The notes below the pieces were generated by a model. That model was not told where the DNA came from. It was given only the letters and a program-made list of their open reading frames with translations, and searched no databases. Below, in pieces: positions 10,065 to 21,030 of a DNA stretch of 47,500 nucleotides. This stretch comes from Tubiluchus corallicola. Lineage: Eukaryota > Priapulida > Priapulimorpha > Priapulimorphida > Tubiluchidae. The stretch covers positions 1 through 47,500 of the forward strand of contig JAQGDQ010000822.1 in assembly GCA_030141605.1 (NCBI GenBank), read 5' to 3'. Made by a program: the position numbers and the translations under genes. How positions within the stretch are numbered: the stretch's first letter is position 1; each line of letters begins with the position of its first letter.

Positions 10065-12412
10065 TTACATTCGGTACGAAGGGCAGAACTGATAGACAAG
10101 TCTTTGTGATCTTTCCGTCTTCTTTAAAATGCCCTTCTTGTAGTACTGCCTCAGTGATCGACTCAGCTTGTCGTAATTCATCGCTGGTCGGTTTTTTCGC
10201 TTTCCCCAGCACTTGGCCACGGTTCCCGAGTCCTCGATCTTGAAAATTCCTTTGGCACGATCCATCCATCGTATGGCATTTCCATATGTTTGAGGATCAG
10301 CAAGAAGTTCTTTGATGAACTGCCAAAGATGGATGGTTGTTTGGCTTCGTTGTACGTGGACGACTTCTTCGTCGCTGTCGCTGGCACCATCGTTACTGTG
10401 ATCACTTGAAACATCACTTGAATGACTTGGACTGTAGAGTGAAACCCAACTGTTGTCTAAACTTGAGATGTCGTACACTGTTGATTCAAGAGACGGAAGT
10501 TCAGTAGGGCTGGGTTGCTGCAGCTGATAAGAAGCAGCTGTAAGACAAAAGCAAAATCAATAATTAGTTATTTTGCAAAAAATTGCAAAGCATTTCACTG
10601 TGTTTTAAATTATAGAAACATTTTTAATCAGCACTGTAATGTTTTATTGCAAGAGTCATGAAAAACGATGAGGCTATTGCATGCAAAATTACAAAACTTT
10701 GCAATGACAGGTAAGCAGTGGTGGCTCGCAGTTAAAATTAGTGGGGGTGCTACTTCAGAAAATTTCTGCCATTGTTTTAATACTGTGTGACACAAAGCAA
10801 ACATAATTAGGTAATTTTAATGTTGTATTTTATAACTGTAATTTTTAACAAACAAACATATGAAAGTTTATACATAGACTTTAGACTTTCCTAAACAAAA
10901 ATGATGTTTTGCCTAAATTGTCGCACTTCAAGCTTGACAACACACTGCATGAGCAACAGTACTCTTTCTACCCAAAGTGTAGGATCTCATCTCAGACACG
11001 TATACATGGCAGCATGCGCACAACATCCGAACACTACATTGCAGGAGCTCTGAGCTCACTGTGAAGCAAACAGTACTACCCTCGTGTGCTCTGGTTCCGT
11101 ACAAATATAACAAAAGAACTAAAGAAAATCATATTGAATATTATCGATAATATTGAGTGAAAATAGGAGCCGCCACTGCAGGTAAGGTGGAAAACAAATT
11201 CATTCAAGTGAAAAATAATTTTCTTACCACTTTTCCAGATGTCCAATTCGGCAAACAGCACCAGTCCACAGCCAGGAGCGTACTGCTTGAACTGATCCTC
11301 TGTCAATGAACACAGAGTAGCACCATTCATGTAAAAGTTTTCTATTTGTATCATTGGCAGACCATAATGCTGTGCTGTCCACTGCAGCCACTTGCTCACA
11401 TCGGATACTGTCCAAGAATATGGATCTGAAATAATACGAAATTCAACTAAGTTGTACAAAAATTAGAAAAAATGTTTTTGTGTGCACGGATTTGATTATT
11501 GAACTTACTCGAAGAATTGAAATTTATTTTTTCTCCAATTTACAAATGTACAGAGCAAATTCCAGTCTACAAAGGTGCAATAGTTGAACAGTATGCAGGT
11601 AAATAGGGCCTAATTGCTGACCGGATAGCCAGCCGACCAGCGAGCGAAGAAAAAATAATGATACTATACTTAAAAATTAAACATACCAGGTGACACTGCC
11701 AAAATATCGCAAGCGATGTCAATGTCCTTCACGGCAGCGTTCATGGCAAGGCAACTAACTTCCTCTAACTTGTCCTTCCCTAATGTACCTTCCAGGTTCA
11801 TGCTCTTTTTTCTTGGCTGCAATTCTTCAAATATAGGAGCTTCCTGCATATTTGTCAACTCGTCCAGTTGTAAAATGTCATCCAAGTCTGGAACAAAAGC
11901 ATCCTTCTCTTCTCTTAGTGGCGAAGGAATTACCGGAGAAATTGGTAAGTTCACGTTGAAATCCGTGTTCTCGTTGTACGTATAAGTGTATGGTATCAGC
12001 TAGAAAATAAAGAAGTTTTAATTAAACAAACTGTAAAATTTTTATAAGTGCACAAACATTCTAGAACTAAAAATCAGATACATAGTTGGAATTGTTCTTC
12101 CAAATTAATGAAGTTTTCCCAAATATTCTATGACATTCGTAATTTTTTTACGTTAGAGCATCATATGTAGAGAACAAAATTATGTGTAAAAACTTTTTAA
12201 AAGCGGAACTAGTAATCCGTACTACATTAGCTAATTTGGATTTATTTCACTTTACTTTAGCATGTAAATCTATATCAGCAGACTAATCAACTTAGTTTAG
12301 AATTTTATACATCATAATGACTAGAAGACAGAATACTATTTTAACAAAGTTGTCGAAAGTAAAAGCTTTTTTTATTTACCTCATAAATATTTTCTTCCGT
12401 TTCCAAAATCAT
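10065..12412 (-). CDS. Spdef: SPDEF/PDEF-like ETS transcription factor, 4 exons
   Basis: Predicted exons on the minus strand are 12412-12380, 11999-11687, 11425-11228 and 10537-10065, giving 1017 nt and 338 residues. Every intron has GT-AG ends, and the joins keep frame (phases 0, 1, 1). The start ATG at 12412 is the first in its frame after an upstream TAG. The PNT/SAM domain is residues about 116-181, encoded by exon 3 ('WTVSDVSKWLQWT' to 'LFAELDIWKS'). A serine/acidic linker precedes the ETS domain at about 250-332, with 'IHLWQFIKELL', 'AMNYDKLSRSLRQYY' and 'SQRLVYQF'. The double-arginine recognition helix that reads GGA cores is intact. The ETS start HLWQF.KELL, the DIWKSA end of PNT and the length (human SPDEF is 335) favour SPDEF/Ets98B over ELF3/EHF. 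The product should be a nuclear DNA-binding regulator; in vertebrates SPDEF acts in secretory epithelium. Its targets here are unknown. Confidence 0.93.
10716..11178 (+). mobile_element. hAT-type MITE (family C) in ETS gene intron 3
   Basis: The termini are inverted: 'cagtggtggctcg' at the left and the complement of 'cagtggcggctcc' at the right. An 8-bp target duplication CAGGTAAG is perfect on both sides (10708-10715 and 11179-11186). CAGTGGCGG-type termini with 8-bp duplications are typical of the hAT superfamily. No transposase is encoded. A subterminal palindrome 'attatcgataat' sits near the right end. A second family copy is at 20523-21030. Confidence 0.9.
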
Positions 12413-12524
12413 TTTCGGTGTTTTGAGTTTCACAAGAATATTAAAACCCTCGACGTCCCAACGTGCCCTCTTCTAAATGAATAACAGTTGCACTGTCTAC
12501 AAGACTTTATGCGGCAGCTTGCGT

Positions 12525-12600
12525 GCTTTAGTCACGTGACCGTCTACTATGGCTGTTTTCATGCGTAGTGCTGACGTCACTGATACGTCACCTGCAAAAA
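12525..12600 (-). promoter_or_regulatory. Promoter-like region upstream of the ETS gene
   Basis: About 120-190 bp upstream of the start codon are a palindromic E-box in 'gtcacgtgac' (12531-12540), a full CRE TGACGTCA (12572-12579) and a half CRE ACGTCA (12585-12590). The spacing suits a proximal promoter. No TATA box is obvious, and the transcription start is not visible from sequence. Confidence 0.5.
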
Positions 12601-14189
12601 TAAACAGCATAGTATTAGACCTTTGAGTGGCATAGCAGTAGGAAATTTGTGAATATGCTAGTATTTAGTGAACAAATTGAAAGCAAATTACGCGAATAAT
12701 AACGTAAGACATGTTCTGTGTTGTGTCCATTGTAATGACTTTGTGTAGCTTTCGATTTTTCAATCAGAAATGCAGTATCATGTTTGAATTTGTCGTCAGC
12801 TGAATGTTATGCGTAGGTGGTACCGAGCAAGCCTCCACCTACCGCAACCACGTACAATACGTAACCCATATTTGGTAGAACAAACCACTAATACATTGAA
12901 AATTGGTTATTATTGTTAAGGATAAAGCCGCTTTATCAAAGTAAAATCTTCTCAGATTTTAAAAGGTAGCCTGAGATCTAAATTTTATGTAAAAAATACG
13001 TAGAAATCTTGCGATGGCAAAAATTTCTGTTAGCAGTCGTTACCGATTATCGTGACAGTTTAGCGTTCATTTTAAATAGAAACTGATACAATTATTCAAA
13101 CGCCAGAATAATATTAGTGTAGAATAATATTAGTATTATTTCAAAACGGTTAATGCTATATTTATAGACACTATAGACAACTTTAGTAAAATTTAGTACT
13201 TGTTCTTGTGCAAGTTAACGATGAAGTCAAACATTTTGTTATAATTGCATGTTTACGCTTTAGTGTAAACATCTTGTAATGTAATGTAACGACCTTGGCA
13301 TCGTTATGTAATCACTAATCAGCTATATTCGATAATGTAAACATACGTAATTTAAAAAAATGGTACTTACAGAAAATCGTAAATCCACTATCAAAGTTTC
13401 AATTAAACAAGCTAATAAAACAAACGATTTCCTTTCGTTTTACAAGCACTTGCGATTTTATTTTCAAAGTTTGGATACAGTGATCTCATTGCTCGTCAAC
13501 CTAGTTGTTATTATGTTGTTCGGGGCACCGCACGCTTGCAATTTATACAACTGATTCATCGTTTCCAAGAAGTGTTTACTATTGAGCTGCGTGCGCATGC
13601 GCGCAAGTTTTCCGCGAAGGCTTGAGCAGCCTAGACAGCAACACAAACATGACTGTAGTGTACAGCGTGAGTTCACGTTTAATTGATATCGGATCACGCG
13701 ACATGCCATTCATAGCAGATTACGTAACGTCTCGTAGAATTCATAAACAGACCGCGCGCATACGAAGTTTTGCAAAACATTATTATAGGACGGGTAATAG
13801 AAAATTAGAAATTGTGCCAATGCAAATAATAGTGCCTACGCAATCTCTGCGAAGTAAAACTCAGTCTATATGTTATTGGCAATTTGCCAAATTTTTTGTT
13901 TATGACATTATTTGTGAGCAAATAAAAGACCTAAAAATAATAAAATAATATGACATTAATTTCGAAATACCTGCTAATTTTCACAACACGGCTAATCTTT
14001 AATGGCATGACTGAATGTTAAAAAATTCTATCGAATAAACAGAAGACACCGTGCAGCTTCAGCCAACAATGGGGAGGGGGTAGGGGGGGTAGGTAATGGA
14101 AATGGTTGTGACAAGACTGGAACCTATGTAAAGATGAAACGCTGAACAGGCAGAAGTGTCTTTAAGTCGTGTTCAGATTTGTATAAAAC
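12601..14189. other. Intergenic DNA, no supported gene
   Basis: AT-rich sequence. A 108-codon open frame at 13622-13948 has no recognisable domain, repeats or splice context, so it is not called. A G-rich run lies at about 14068-14092. Confidence 0.5.
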
Positions 14190-14535
14190 CTAGCTAGCCT
14201 TAATGAGACATACATTGTGTGCCAGATGAAACATTGTGTAGCAGATAGGGCGAGTGATTATTGTCCGTTTTTGCTAGGTTTATTTCCAAAGTGTTGGAGT
14301 AAGCTACCAACTGAAATTAGAACTTTCGCAAATTTAAATTCTTTGAAAAGGAAACTGAAAACTCAGCTTTTTAAGCCGTATTTTAATGTGTAAGTGGCGA
14401 ATGATTTTTTTAGTTTTTTTTACGATTCATAGATAGCTCTAACTGTTTTATAGTTTTTTATCTAAATGTTTTTAATTGTACAGCACCTTTGGAAAAAGTT
14501 ATTGAAAATGCGCTTTATAAATAAATACATTATTG

Positions 14536-14540
<5 letters not shown>
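14190..14540 (+). mobile_element. 5'-truncated LINE 3' end (CR1/L2-like)
   Basis: A short frame ending at TAA 14391 reads 'FPKCWSKLPTEIR' and 'LKRKLKTQLFKPYF', the usual end of CR1/L2-type pol proteins (W..LP..IR ... F...LKT.LF). After it comes a short 3' UTR ending in 'gcgctttataaataaata', then an (ATT)n tail, the normal 3' architecture of such LINEs. Only the last ~350 bp are present. Confidence 0.75.
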
Positions 14541-14850
<310 letters not shown>

Positions 14851-14924
14851 ATCGTAAATAAAGAACGTTGCCTGCCTAGGAATCGGCAGTGATAGCAGTA
14901 GCAATGATATCCTATAGCCAATCA

Positions 14925-15354
14925 CAAATTACTTTCATTGGTTTTTTTATTATCTGAAATTCACGGGTTCAAATCCAGGTTTAATCCATTTTTTTCATTT
15001 CCTTCCTTCCATAAAGTTCTGAACGTTTAATTACCCTCTGCACGCCAAGTATCGTTAAGTTAAACCGGGGAATTTCCCTCGCGTTATCACAGAAATTCAC
15101 TGGATGCTGTCTTCGAGGCGGTGTTTTTGGAGAGAAAATTAATGACAAGGGAAAAACCCACAGATGCAGAACTTGTAGTTGAAGTGTTCATTTGCACCAT
15201 CTGTCGTTTCTCGGAATCACAGGCCTGGCTGATCATGTAACATACCGCACTCCCACGGAGAGTATTTTTCTCCATGTGGCAACGATGATATTTGCACGTT
15301 TCTGGCGGGAAATCAGAGCGTATTGACGAGCTCGTCCATCAGCGCATCTTACTG
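14925..15354. other. Spacer with isolated B-box-like word
   Basis: 'GGTTCAAATCC' at about 14966-14976 matches the tRNA B box, but no A box, cloverleaf or tail is visible. The rest is unremarkable and no gene is seen. Confidence 0.4.
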
Positions 15355-15877
15355 GGTACCTGAAGTAAATTTGAGAAATATCGTCTTAAGAAGTTATATT
15401 ACTTTATAGCAATTTTACGTGTATATCTTACTCGCACCGAAAGGAATTTTAGTTTGTTTTCATTTTAAATCTCCTGCAATACTGTACCGATGTCGCCATT
15501 ACATGACGTCATGTACCAAACGTAAATCAGGGGAAGAGAGGGAATTGTTAAATTATGTCCCAAAAAACTTTCCATGCAAAGTTATATTACTTAGCATTTC
15601 GCTTACCAAATGGAAAGACTTATGTAACTTGAAAAGAAAATTGTTAACTAATTAAAATGCTTTCACCAATTGGTAGAATGTCGCTGACTCACCCTCCAGA
15701 GTGCAGCACTCACTAACCAAAAACGTATTTTTAATCTTATTAACAGGATACAGTAATTTTAAATTTTGCTTAGTTAGTGACCTGTGCGTTACGAATGCTC
15801 TGATTATTTTTTCAAACTTTACACAATGTTGTTTTAACTTATTTCAAATGATTTATCGACAAAACGGCTGCGTATCC
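15355..15877 (+). mobile_element. TTAA MITE family A, truncated copy
   Basis: Matches family A from 'gggtacctgaagta' to 'cggctgcg', but the TTAA-bearing 5' terminus and the 3' terminus are both missing. It is more diverged than the copies at 30167, 39467 and 43904. It retains the CRE-like TGACGTCA at 15504-15511. Confidence 0.85.
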
Positions 15878-16123
15878 TGAATTTTATTTCGACGGACCTC
15901 ATTTTAGAGCACTTATTTTAACTAGAATTTGGTGAAAACTCATCTTAGTAAAAACTGTTTTTAAAAGCGACATAAAACCTTGTAAAGGAGTAAAATTGAA
16001 CGTGTCTCTTGTTTATTCGCCATGACGAAATCATGATAAGTTTTTATAGTTTTTATTAAAATGTTTGTAGCTTAAACACGCATGAAGCGAAATAAACTGA
16101 AAACGTTATTATTATCTCCCAGT

Positions 16124-16529
16124 TAGGGGTGAGCATCAGACGTTCCAGTTCGAACGTTCGAATCGAATTCGAAGTTTCGAATTCGATCCGAACGAGTTTT
16201 TTTCGTTCGAATTCGATTGGAACGATTCGAGTAATTCAGCAGTTCAGCCACATACGTTCTTTATCATTAAAACGTTTGAAACATCATGCAGTTAGCGCAA
16301 TTTCGCTGCAGTTTCTGTGCAAACTTTTCAACAAACTAATAGTGGTTTTATTGCAGAACAAAATCAAGTAATACGCATGATCCGTTGTAAGACCAGTTTT
16401 TACTTATGGTTCGAAAACTTGTTCGAAATTTTTCAAACTCAATTCGAATTCGATTCGGATTCGAAATGCCGAAATTCGGTTCGATTCCAATTCGAAAGTC
16501 GCAAATTCAGGTAAAGAATGCTCACTGTA
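16124..16529 (+). mobile_element. hAT-like MITE rich in TTCGAA words
   Basis: The left end 'taggggtgagcat' and the right end (complement 'tacagtgagcatt') form imperfect terminal inverted repeats. The flanking octamers 'ctcccagt' and 'caccgtgt' agree at 5 of 8 positions, as an old 8-bp duplication might. The interior has two blocks of 'ttcgaattcgaa'-type palindromic words (about 16140-16230 and 16405-16505). No coding capacity. Confidence 0.55.
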
Positions 16530-16839
16530 CACCGTGTTTGCCACTTCCGACACCACAACCGACAAACCTAGGTTACACCATAAAGTTCACAAACACACAC
16601 TCGCCTACGCAAACATGAAATTTTATGTGAGCGGCGGTCACGTTTTACGGTGTAGCGTAAGTCAATATTTTGTTCACCGTAAGTATATCAGTGACGTCGC
16701 AGTCTGTTTTCTTACGGGGTGGGTTAACGTTCTTTAAATTATTGATTTCAGTCAATAGATCAACACTGACAAAACAAAGATATAGGCAATTTGCAGGTGG
16801 GTGGTTATAAAGGGGCAGCAGTTACCATGGTGACAGAGG

Positions 16840-17052
16840 AAGATATTTCAATAATGCTTTAAATAATACTAAGACTATGATGGTAAAGTTCCAGCATTTA
16901 TTGCACAGTGCACAGGTATATGCAGTCATACAGTAACTTTGTGTATTTCGTTTTAGTTACTGTATGACTGCATATACTTGTGCACTGTGCAATAAATACT
17001 GGAATTTTACCATCATGGTCTTAGTATTATTTAAAGCATTATTGAAATTCTC
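16840..17052. repeat. 213-bp foldback hairpin (family F)
   Basis: Two arms of about 97 bp (16840-16937 and 16956-17052) are complementary with only about five or six mismatches, separated by an 18-bp loop. Recognisable arm words are 'gcacagtgcacagg' and 'actgcatatac'. A half copy of the same family is at about 44569-44650. It is most likely a foldback MITE. Confidence 0.9.
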
Positions 17053-17136
17053 TACCACCAAGAACCTGTTTGAAGATTATTTCATGTCCAGAACTTCAGA
17101 CAGACTGAAACGATTGTCAGATTTCCAAAGTCACCA

Positions 17137-17604
17137 CCCACAGTACCATATGCATTGCACCCTTCCACCGGTACCACTACCATATGCATTGCACCCTCCC
17201 ACCGGTACCACAGTACCATATGCATTGCACCCTTCCACCGGTACCACAGTACCATATGCATTGCACCCTCCCACCAGTACCGCAGTACCATATGCATTGC
17301 ACCCTCCCACCGGTACCACAGTACCATATGCATTGCACCCTTCCACCGGTACCACAGTACCATATGCATTGCACCCTTCCACCGGTACCACAGTACCATA
17401 TGCATTGCACCCTTCCACCGGTACCACAGTACCATATGCATTGCACCCTCCCACCGGTACCACAGTACCATATGCATTGCACCCTTCCACCGGTACCACA
17501 GTACCATATGCATTGCACCCTTGCACCGGTACCACAGTACCATATGCATTGCACCCTCCCACCGGTACCACAGTACCATATGCATTGCACCCTCTCACCG
17601 GTAG
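17137..17604 (+). repeat. 36-bp minisatellite, 13 copies
   Basis: The unit contains 'accatatgcattgcaccc' and 'ccaccggtaccac'. The period is a multiple of 3 and units lack stops, so five of six frames stay open and give artefactual repeat proteins. Confidence 0.97.
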
Positions 17605-17717
17605 TAACTTTTTGTTCGTAATATTTCCTTTACACCGTTCGCTTGAAAATCTCACAAATAATAACGATAATGCTTAAACTCAGTTAAAGGAATCTTTATC
17701 GCCAACAGGTACACCAA

Positions 17718-17897
17718 CAACAACAGTGGTGGCAGCACATGACGACAACAAGAACAGTGACAACAACAGTGGTGGCAGCACATGACGACAGCAAGAACAG
17801 CGACAACAACAGTGGTGGCAGCACATGACGACAACAAGAACAGCGACAACAACAGTGGTGGCAGCACATGACGACAACAAGAACAGTGACAACAACA
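17718..17897 (+). repeat. 43-bp minisatellite, about 4 copies
   Basis: The unit runs 'aacaacagtggtggcagcac', then 'atgacgacaacaagaac', then 'agtgac'. Few substitutions separate copies. It follows the 36-bp array after a gap of about 110 bp. Confidence 0.93.
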
Positions 17898-17969
17898 GTA
17901 GGACTATCATTGTCAAAAATGTGAAACAGTTTGCAAAAATTGCTGAATATAATTTATTAATAATTATGT

Positions 17970-19640
17970 ACATGTGAATGTTGTACCCTTGATGTCATTG
18001 TCATCTTTATCAGTGTTGTCATAGGTCATCATCATCGCTGTCATAATCACGTTGCCGTAACCAACGATGACGATGGTGTAGGCTTGTATGCAAGAAGCTG
18101 ATTTCTGCCAACTTCCAAACGTCTCGCCGTTGTCACAGTGGTGTCTAATGTGTCTATGGAGTACCTCAAGTTGACATGGATGCGATTGGGGCAGCTGCCA
18201 CATGGAATGCAATGGGACATAAGGACTCTAGCTATTCTCCTATGGCACCTAACTTCGCTGTAGCCTTTCACCTCTACTCTCGCCCCATGCCACTAGGATT
18301 CATTCTCTGAAAGAGCTTCTCAGCAAATGAAGTTGATGGAACAACAGAAGAAAGTGTTCTCAAACTGATCTCAGTAGTGGCGCTTGAGGATTGGCAACAG
18401 ATGCTAGCTCTCCGAAGATGAGTTGCTGATGTGGACATCAGTTTCGTATGTCCGGTCCAATGTTTTGCTTGGACGAGGGCAGCATGAATCAAGATCTTCT
18501 CATCAATGATAAGAAAAATCATCAAAATTCCTCGCAGCTTTAAGTTTTGAAAATGCTCTCACTTCTTTAAGTCAGTGTCAAAGAGCACCCAGGTGTCTGA
18601 CCCTAAAGCCATGGGGGTAATGGCTTTGATGACCATGACCAAATGGTGAAACCGTGCTTCAGGAGGCCACGTCAAAGGCCTTTCCAAAGGCAGCACGGGT
18701 TGCTTTGATCCGGTTCTGGTTCTTAACATTCTTCTCTACTGTGCCATTACTGGTGATGCCTAAGTATACAACGGTTTCCACACTTTCTGGACGACAATGT
18801 TGCAGATATCAGGACGAGGACACAAACCTGTTTTAAGCTCACTGTAATGGGAAATAGATCTGAGGTGGCATGCTTCCAGGTGCGTCTGCTAGATGCTTCC
18901 AGGTGCGTCTACTATACATCTCATCATGAAGAGCCCAAGTAAGGTATGTCTGAATATCCAAACCATCTCAGGGTGGCCCACATGGCAGATCTTGGCTGTC
19001 AAATGGTTTCTCTGCGTCCCACAAAAAGCAATGATCTCCTCTGCTCTCAGCACCTCTTCTGTAAGAGACGTGTACAGACATGATGGTTAGCCCTAAAAAG
19101 AGGCAAAAGTCATATTGGACACTGATAGGACTTCTTCAACAGTGACTATCAAACGATTTAGCAGAATTTTCCCAGACTGTTGAGAAGTGATATCATACGG
19201 TAATTGCTGCATGTATGGTACCTTTTTTTAAAAATGTTTACCATGATTGCATTTTTGAAGACGTTGGGTACTGTCCAATATAAGATGAATCAGTCTAGTC
19301 ACACTACATCACAGATTAGGAGTTTTAGGGAGTTGTTATCTGGCTCTGGAACCTTCCATGCTTTCATACATTTGATGGCCTTCTCAAAGTTATGGTTGGC
19401 ATGGGGAGTGCCATGTTTCATGCTAGAGGAACATTTCAGAGCAGTCTTCAACAGTAGTGACTTCCTGATTCCGGAAATTGTTGAGAAGGCTCCTTCTGTC
19501 ATGATCGTTTGTAAAAGTGATGTACTTATTAGCCAATTTAGCAGTGGGGCTACAGATCTCCTTAGCTGCAGAGTAGATCTTCTTGATGTATTCAAAGTCC
19601 TGGATTTTTTTTTGTTTTGTCTTGCCACTTACAGTTACTT
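17970..19640 (-). pseudogene. Heavily decayed non-LTR retrotransposon pol
   Basis: Fragments in shifting frames on the minus strand follow LINE order. 'EKAIKCMKAWKVPEPD' (about 19340-19380) matches the A(I)K.MK..K.PGPDG block that opens the reverse transcriptase domain. 'RIKATRAAFGKAF' (about 18670-18710) matches RI..A..AFG.L. 'HAALVQAKHWTGHTKLM' (about 18430-18490) matches L..AQLRW.GHV.RM. Near 18200 'CGSCPNRIHVNL' recalls the C-terminal C2H2 motif. Many stops and shifts rule out function. Open plus-strand frames here (18654, 18893, 19204) are shadows. Confidence 0.7.
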
Positions 19641-19814
19641 AGCTCTCTTGGTCTGCATTGTCACAATTTCTTCTCCGCTTGATCACATTTGTAATTCAGT
19701 GTCCAAAAGTTGAATCGTTGTTAAATAACATAACATATGTGTAACAGCTGTTCAGTTGCAAGTCCATTGGGTGCAATATCCCTTTTCCCACAGAGCTGGT
19801 CTTATGTCTGCGCC

Positions 19815-19975
19815 CATTGGTTGTTACAGAGACTGGTTGCTAGGTAACGAAGTTGTTAGGATACTGGTTGCTAGGTGACAACGTTGCTAGGAGACTGGTT
19901 GTTAGGTAACGAGTTTGCTGAGAAAATTCTGTCACAGCAGAGCAACAAACATTCCTGCTGGTTGCTGTGGTAATA
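19815..19975 (+). promoter_or_regulatory. Cluster of RFX X-box-like motifs in a 31-bp repeat
   Basis: GTTGCTAGGTAAC (19836-19848), GTTGCTAGGTGAC (19867-19879), GTTGCTAGGAGAC (19883-19895) and GTTGTTAGGTAAC (19898-19910) resemble the RFX half-site pair GTTRCC/GGYAAC. Three are spaced exactly 31 bp apart, so the cluster arose by tandem duplication. No adjacent gene is visible, so a regulatory role is only possible. Confidence 0.45.
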
Positions 19976-19989
19976 GGTTGCTAGGGCTC

Positions 19990-20522
19990 CGACCCGTTAG
20001 TTATGTCATCTGATTTTTCTTTTACACTATACAACGATTTGCACATTGGTGATTTATTACAAGACATTTTACTGTTTAAATTATTCAATTAAATTTACAT
20101 TAATAACGTGATAATTGTTAGATTAAAATTAATTCCACAATTTTAATAATTTCAAGAAATAAATAAATCTGAATTCGATTGCTTTAGAATAGAACAGAAA
20201 TTAGTATTTTTTATTTGGTTGCATGAACAATGTTGTAAAACAATGTTATTTCCATTATGGTCCAAGTTAGTGGAAAATACTAGCTTAAAAAACATTCGAT
20301 CCGCTTCAACTAGTGAGTTAAGACTTTCAATTTTTTGTCCTAGAATTCAACACCCAGCAGTACGAGGTTGTCGACATTCACACAGAATCATAATTTGCAT
20401 GAATGACTGCAGAACTATTATTAAAAAGTGTGCCACTAAGGCCGCTGGAATGATTGTACCAGTTACAGCGTAGAAGATGCGTGATTGTTTACCAAGGAAA
20501 GTGAGAAACGTGTTCACGTGAT
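19990..20522. other. Intergenic DNA, nothing recognised
   Basis: No gene or clear repeat. Open frames on both strands near 20219-20562 overlap each other and have no domain. Confidence 0.4.
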
Positions 20523-21030
20523 CAGTAGCGGCTCGTGTATAGGTACTGTGTAACTGCAGCACCCCTTATTTTCACTCAATATTATCGATAATATTCAATA
20601 TAATAAGTCCTTTTTCTTTAGTTCTTTCTTTATATTTGTACGGAACCAGAGCACATGAGGGTAGTACTGTTTGCTTCACAATGCGCAATGTGTTCAGAGA
20701 TAACATGGTGTACGCTGCACTGCTAGCGTCTGATGCTAGGTAGAGAAAGCACTGTCGCTCACGGAGTATGTGTTGTCAGTTGTCGCGTGCTTAAAAACCG
20801 TGTACCAGCATATTCTTGAACTGTGACAATTTAGGCTATTCATAAGCAAGTTATATTTTTTGTTTAGGCTTTATCAAGTTTATGTGTAAAATATTCGTAA
20901 GTTTGTTTGTTTAAAGTTACAACATTAAAATTACATATGTTTGTTTGTTTCGTTTTACACAGTATTAAAACAATGGCTAAACATTTTCTGAAGCAGCACC
21001 CCCAGTAATTTTAACGACGAGCCGCCACTG
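20523..21030 (-). mobile_element. hAT-type MITE family C, second copy
   Basis: Inverted relative to the copy in the ETS intron. Ends are 'cagtagcggctcg' and 'gagccgccactg'. Flanking octamers CACGTGAT and CAAGTAAT agree at 6 of 8 positions, an aged target duplication. It shares internal words such as 'attatcgataatatt', 'ggaaccagagcacatgaggg' and 'acatatgtttgtttg'. Confidence 0.88.

Noticed and set aside
13622-13948. 108-codon frame upstream of the ETS gene
   Set aside because: No recognisable domain, signal or splice context, and a length expected by chance in this much sequence.
14960-14980. tRNA gene (B-box word GGTTCAAATCC)
   Set aside because: No A box, acceptor stem or anticodon arm can be folded around it.
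16840-17052. miRNA precursor
   Set aside because: Arms near 97 bp with almost continuous pairing, plus a dispersed half copy, fit a foldback MITE better than a miRNA hairpin.
16964-17677. 237-codon frame with YALHP repeats
   Set aside because: The 36-bp minisatellite keeps five frames open at once; the non-repeat ends lie in a foldback hairpin and have no domain.
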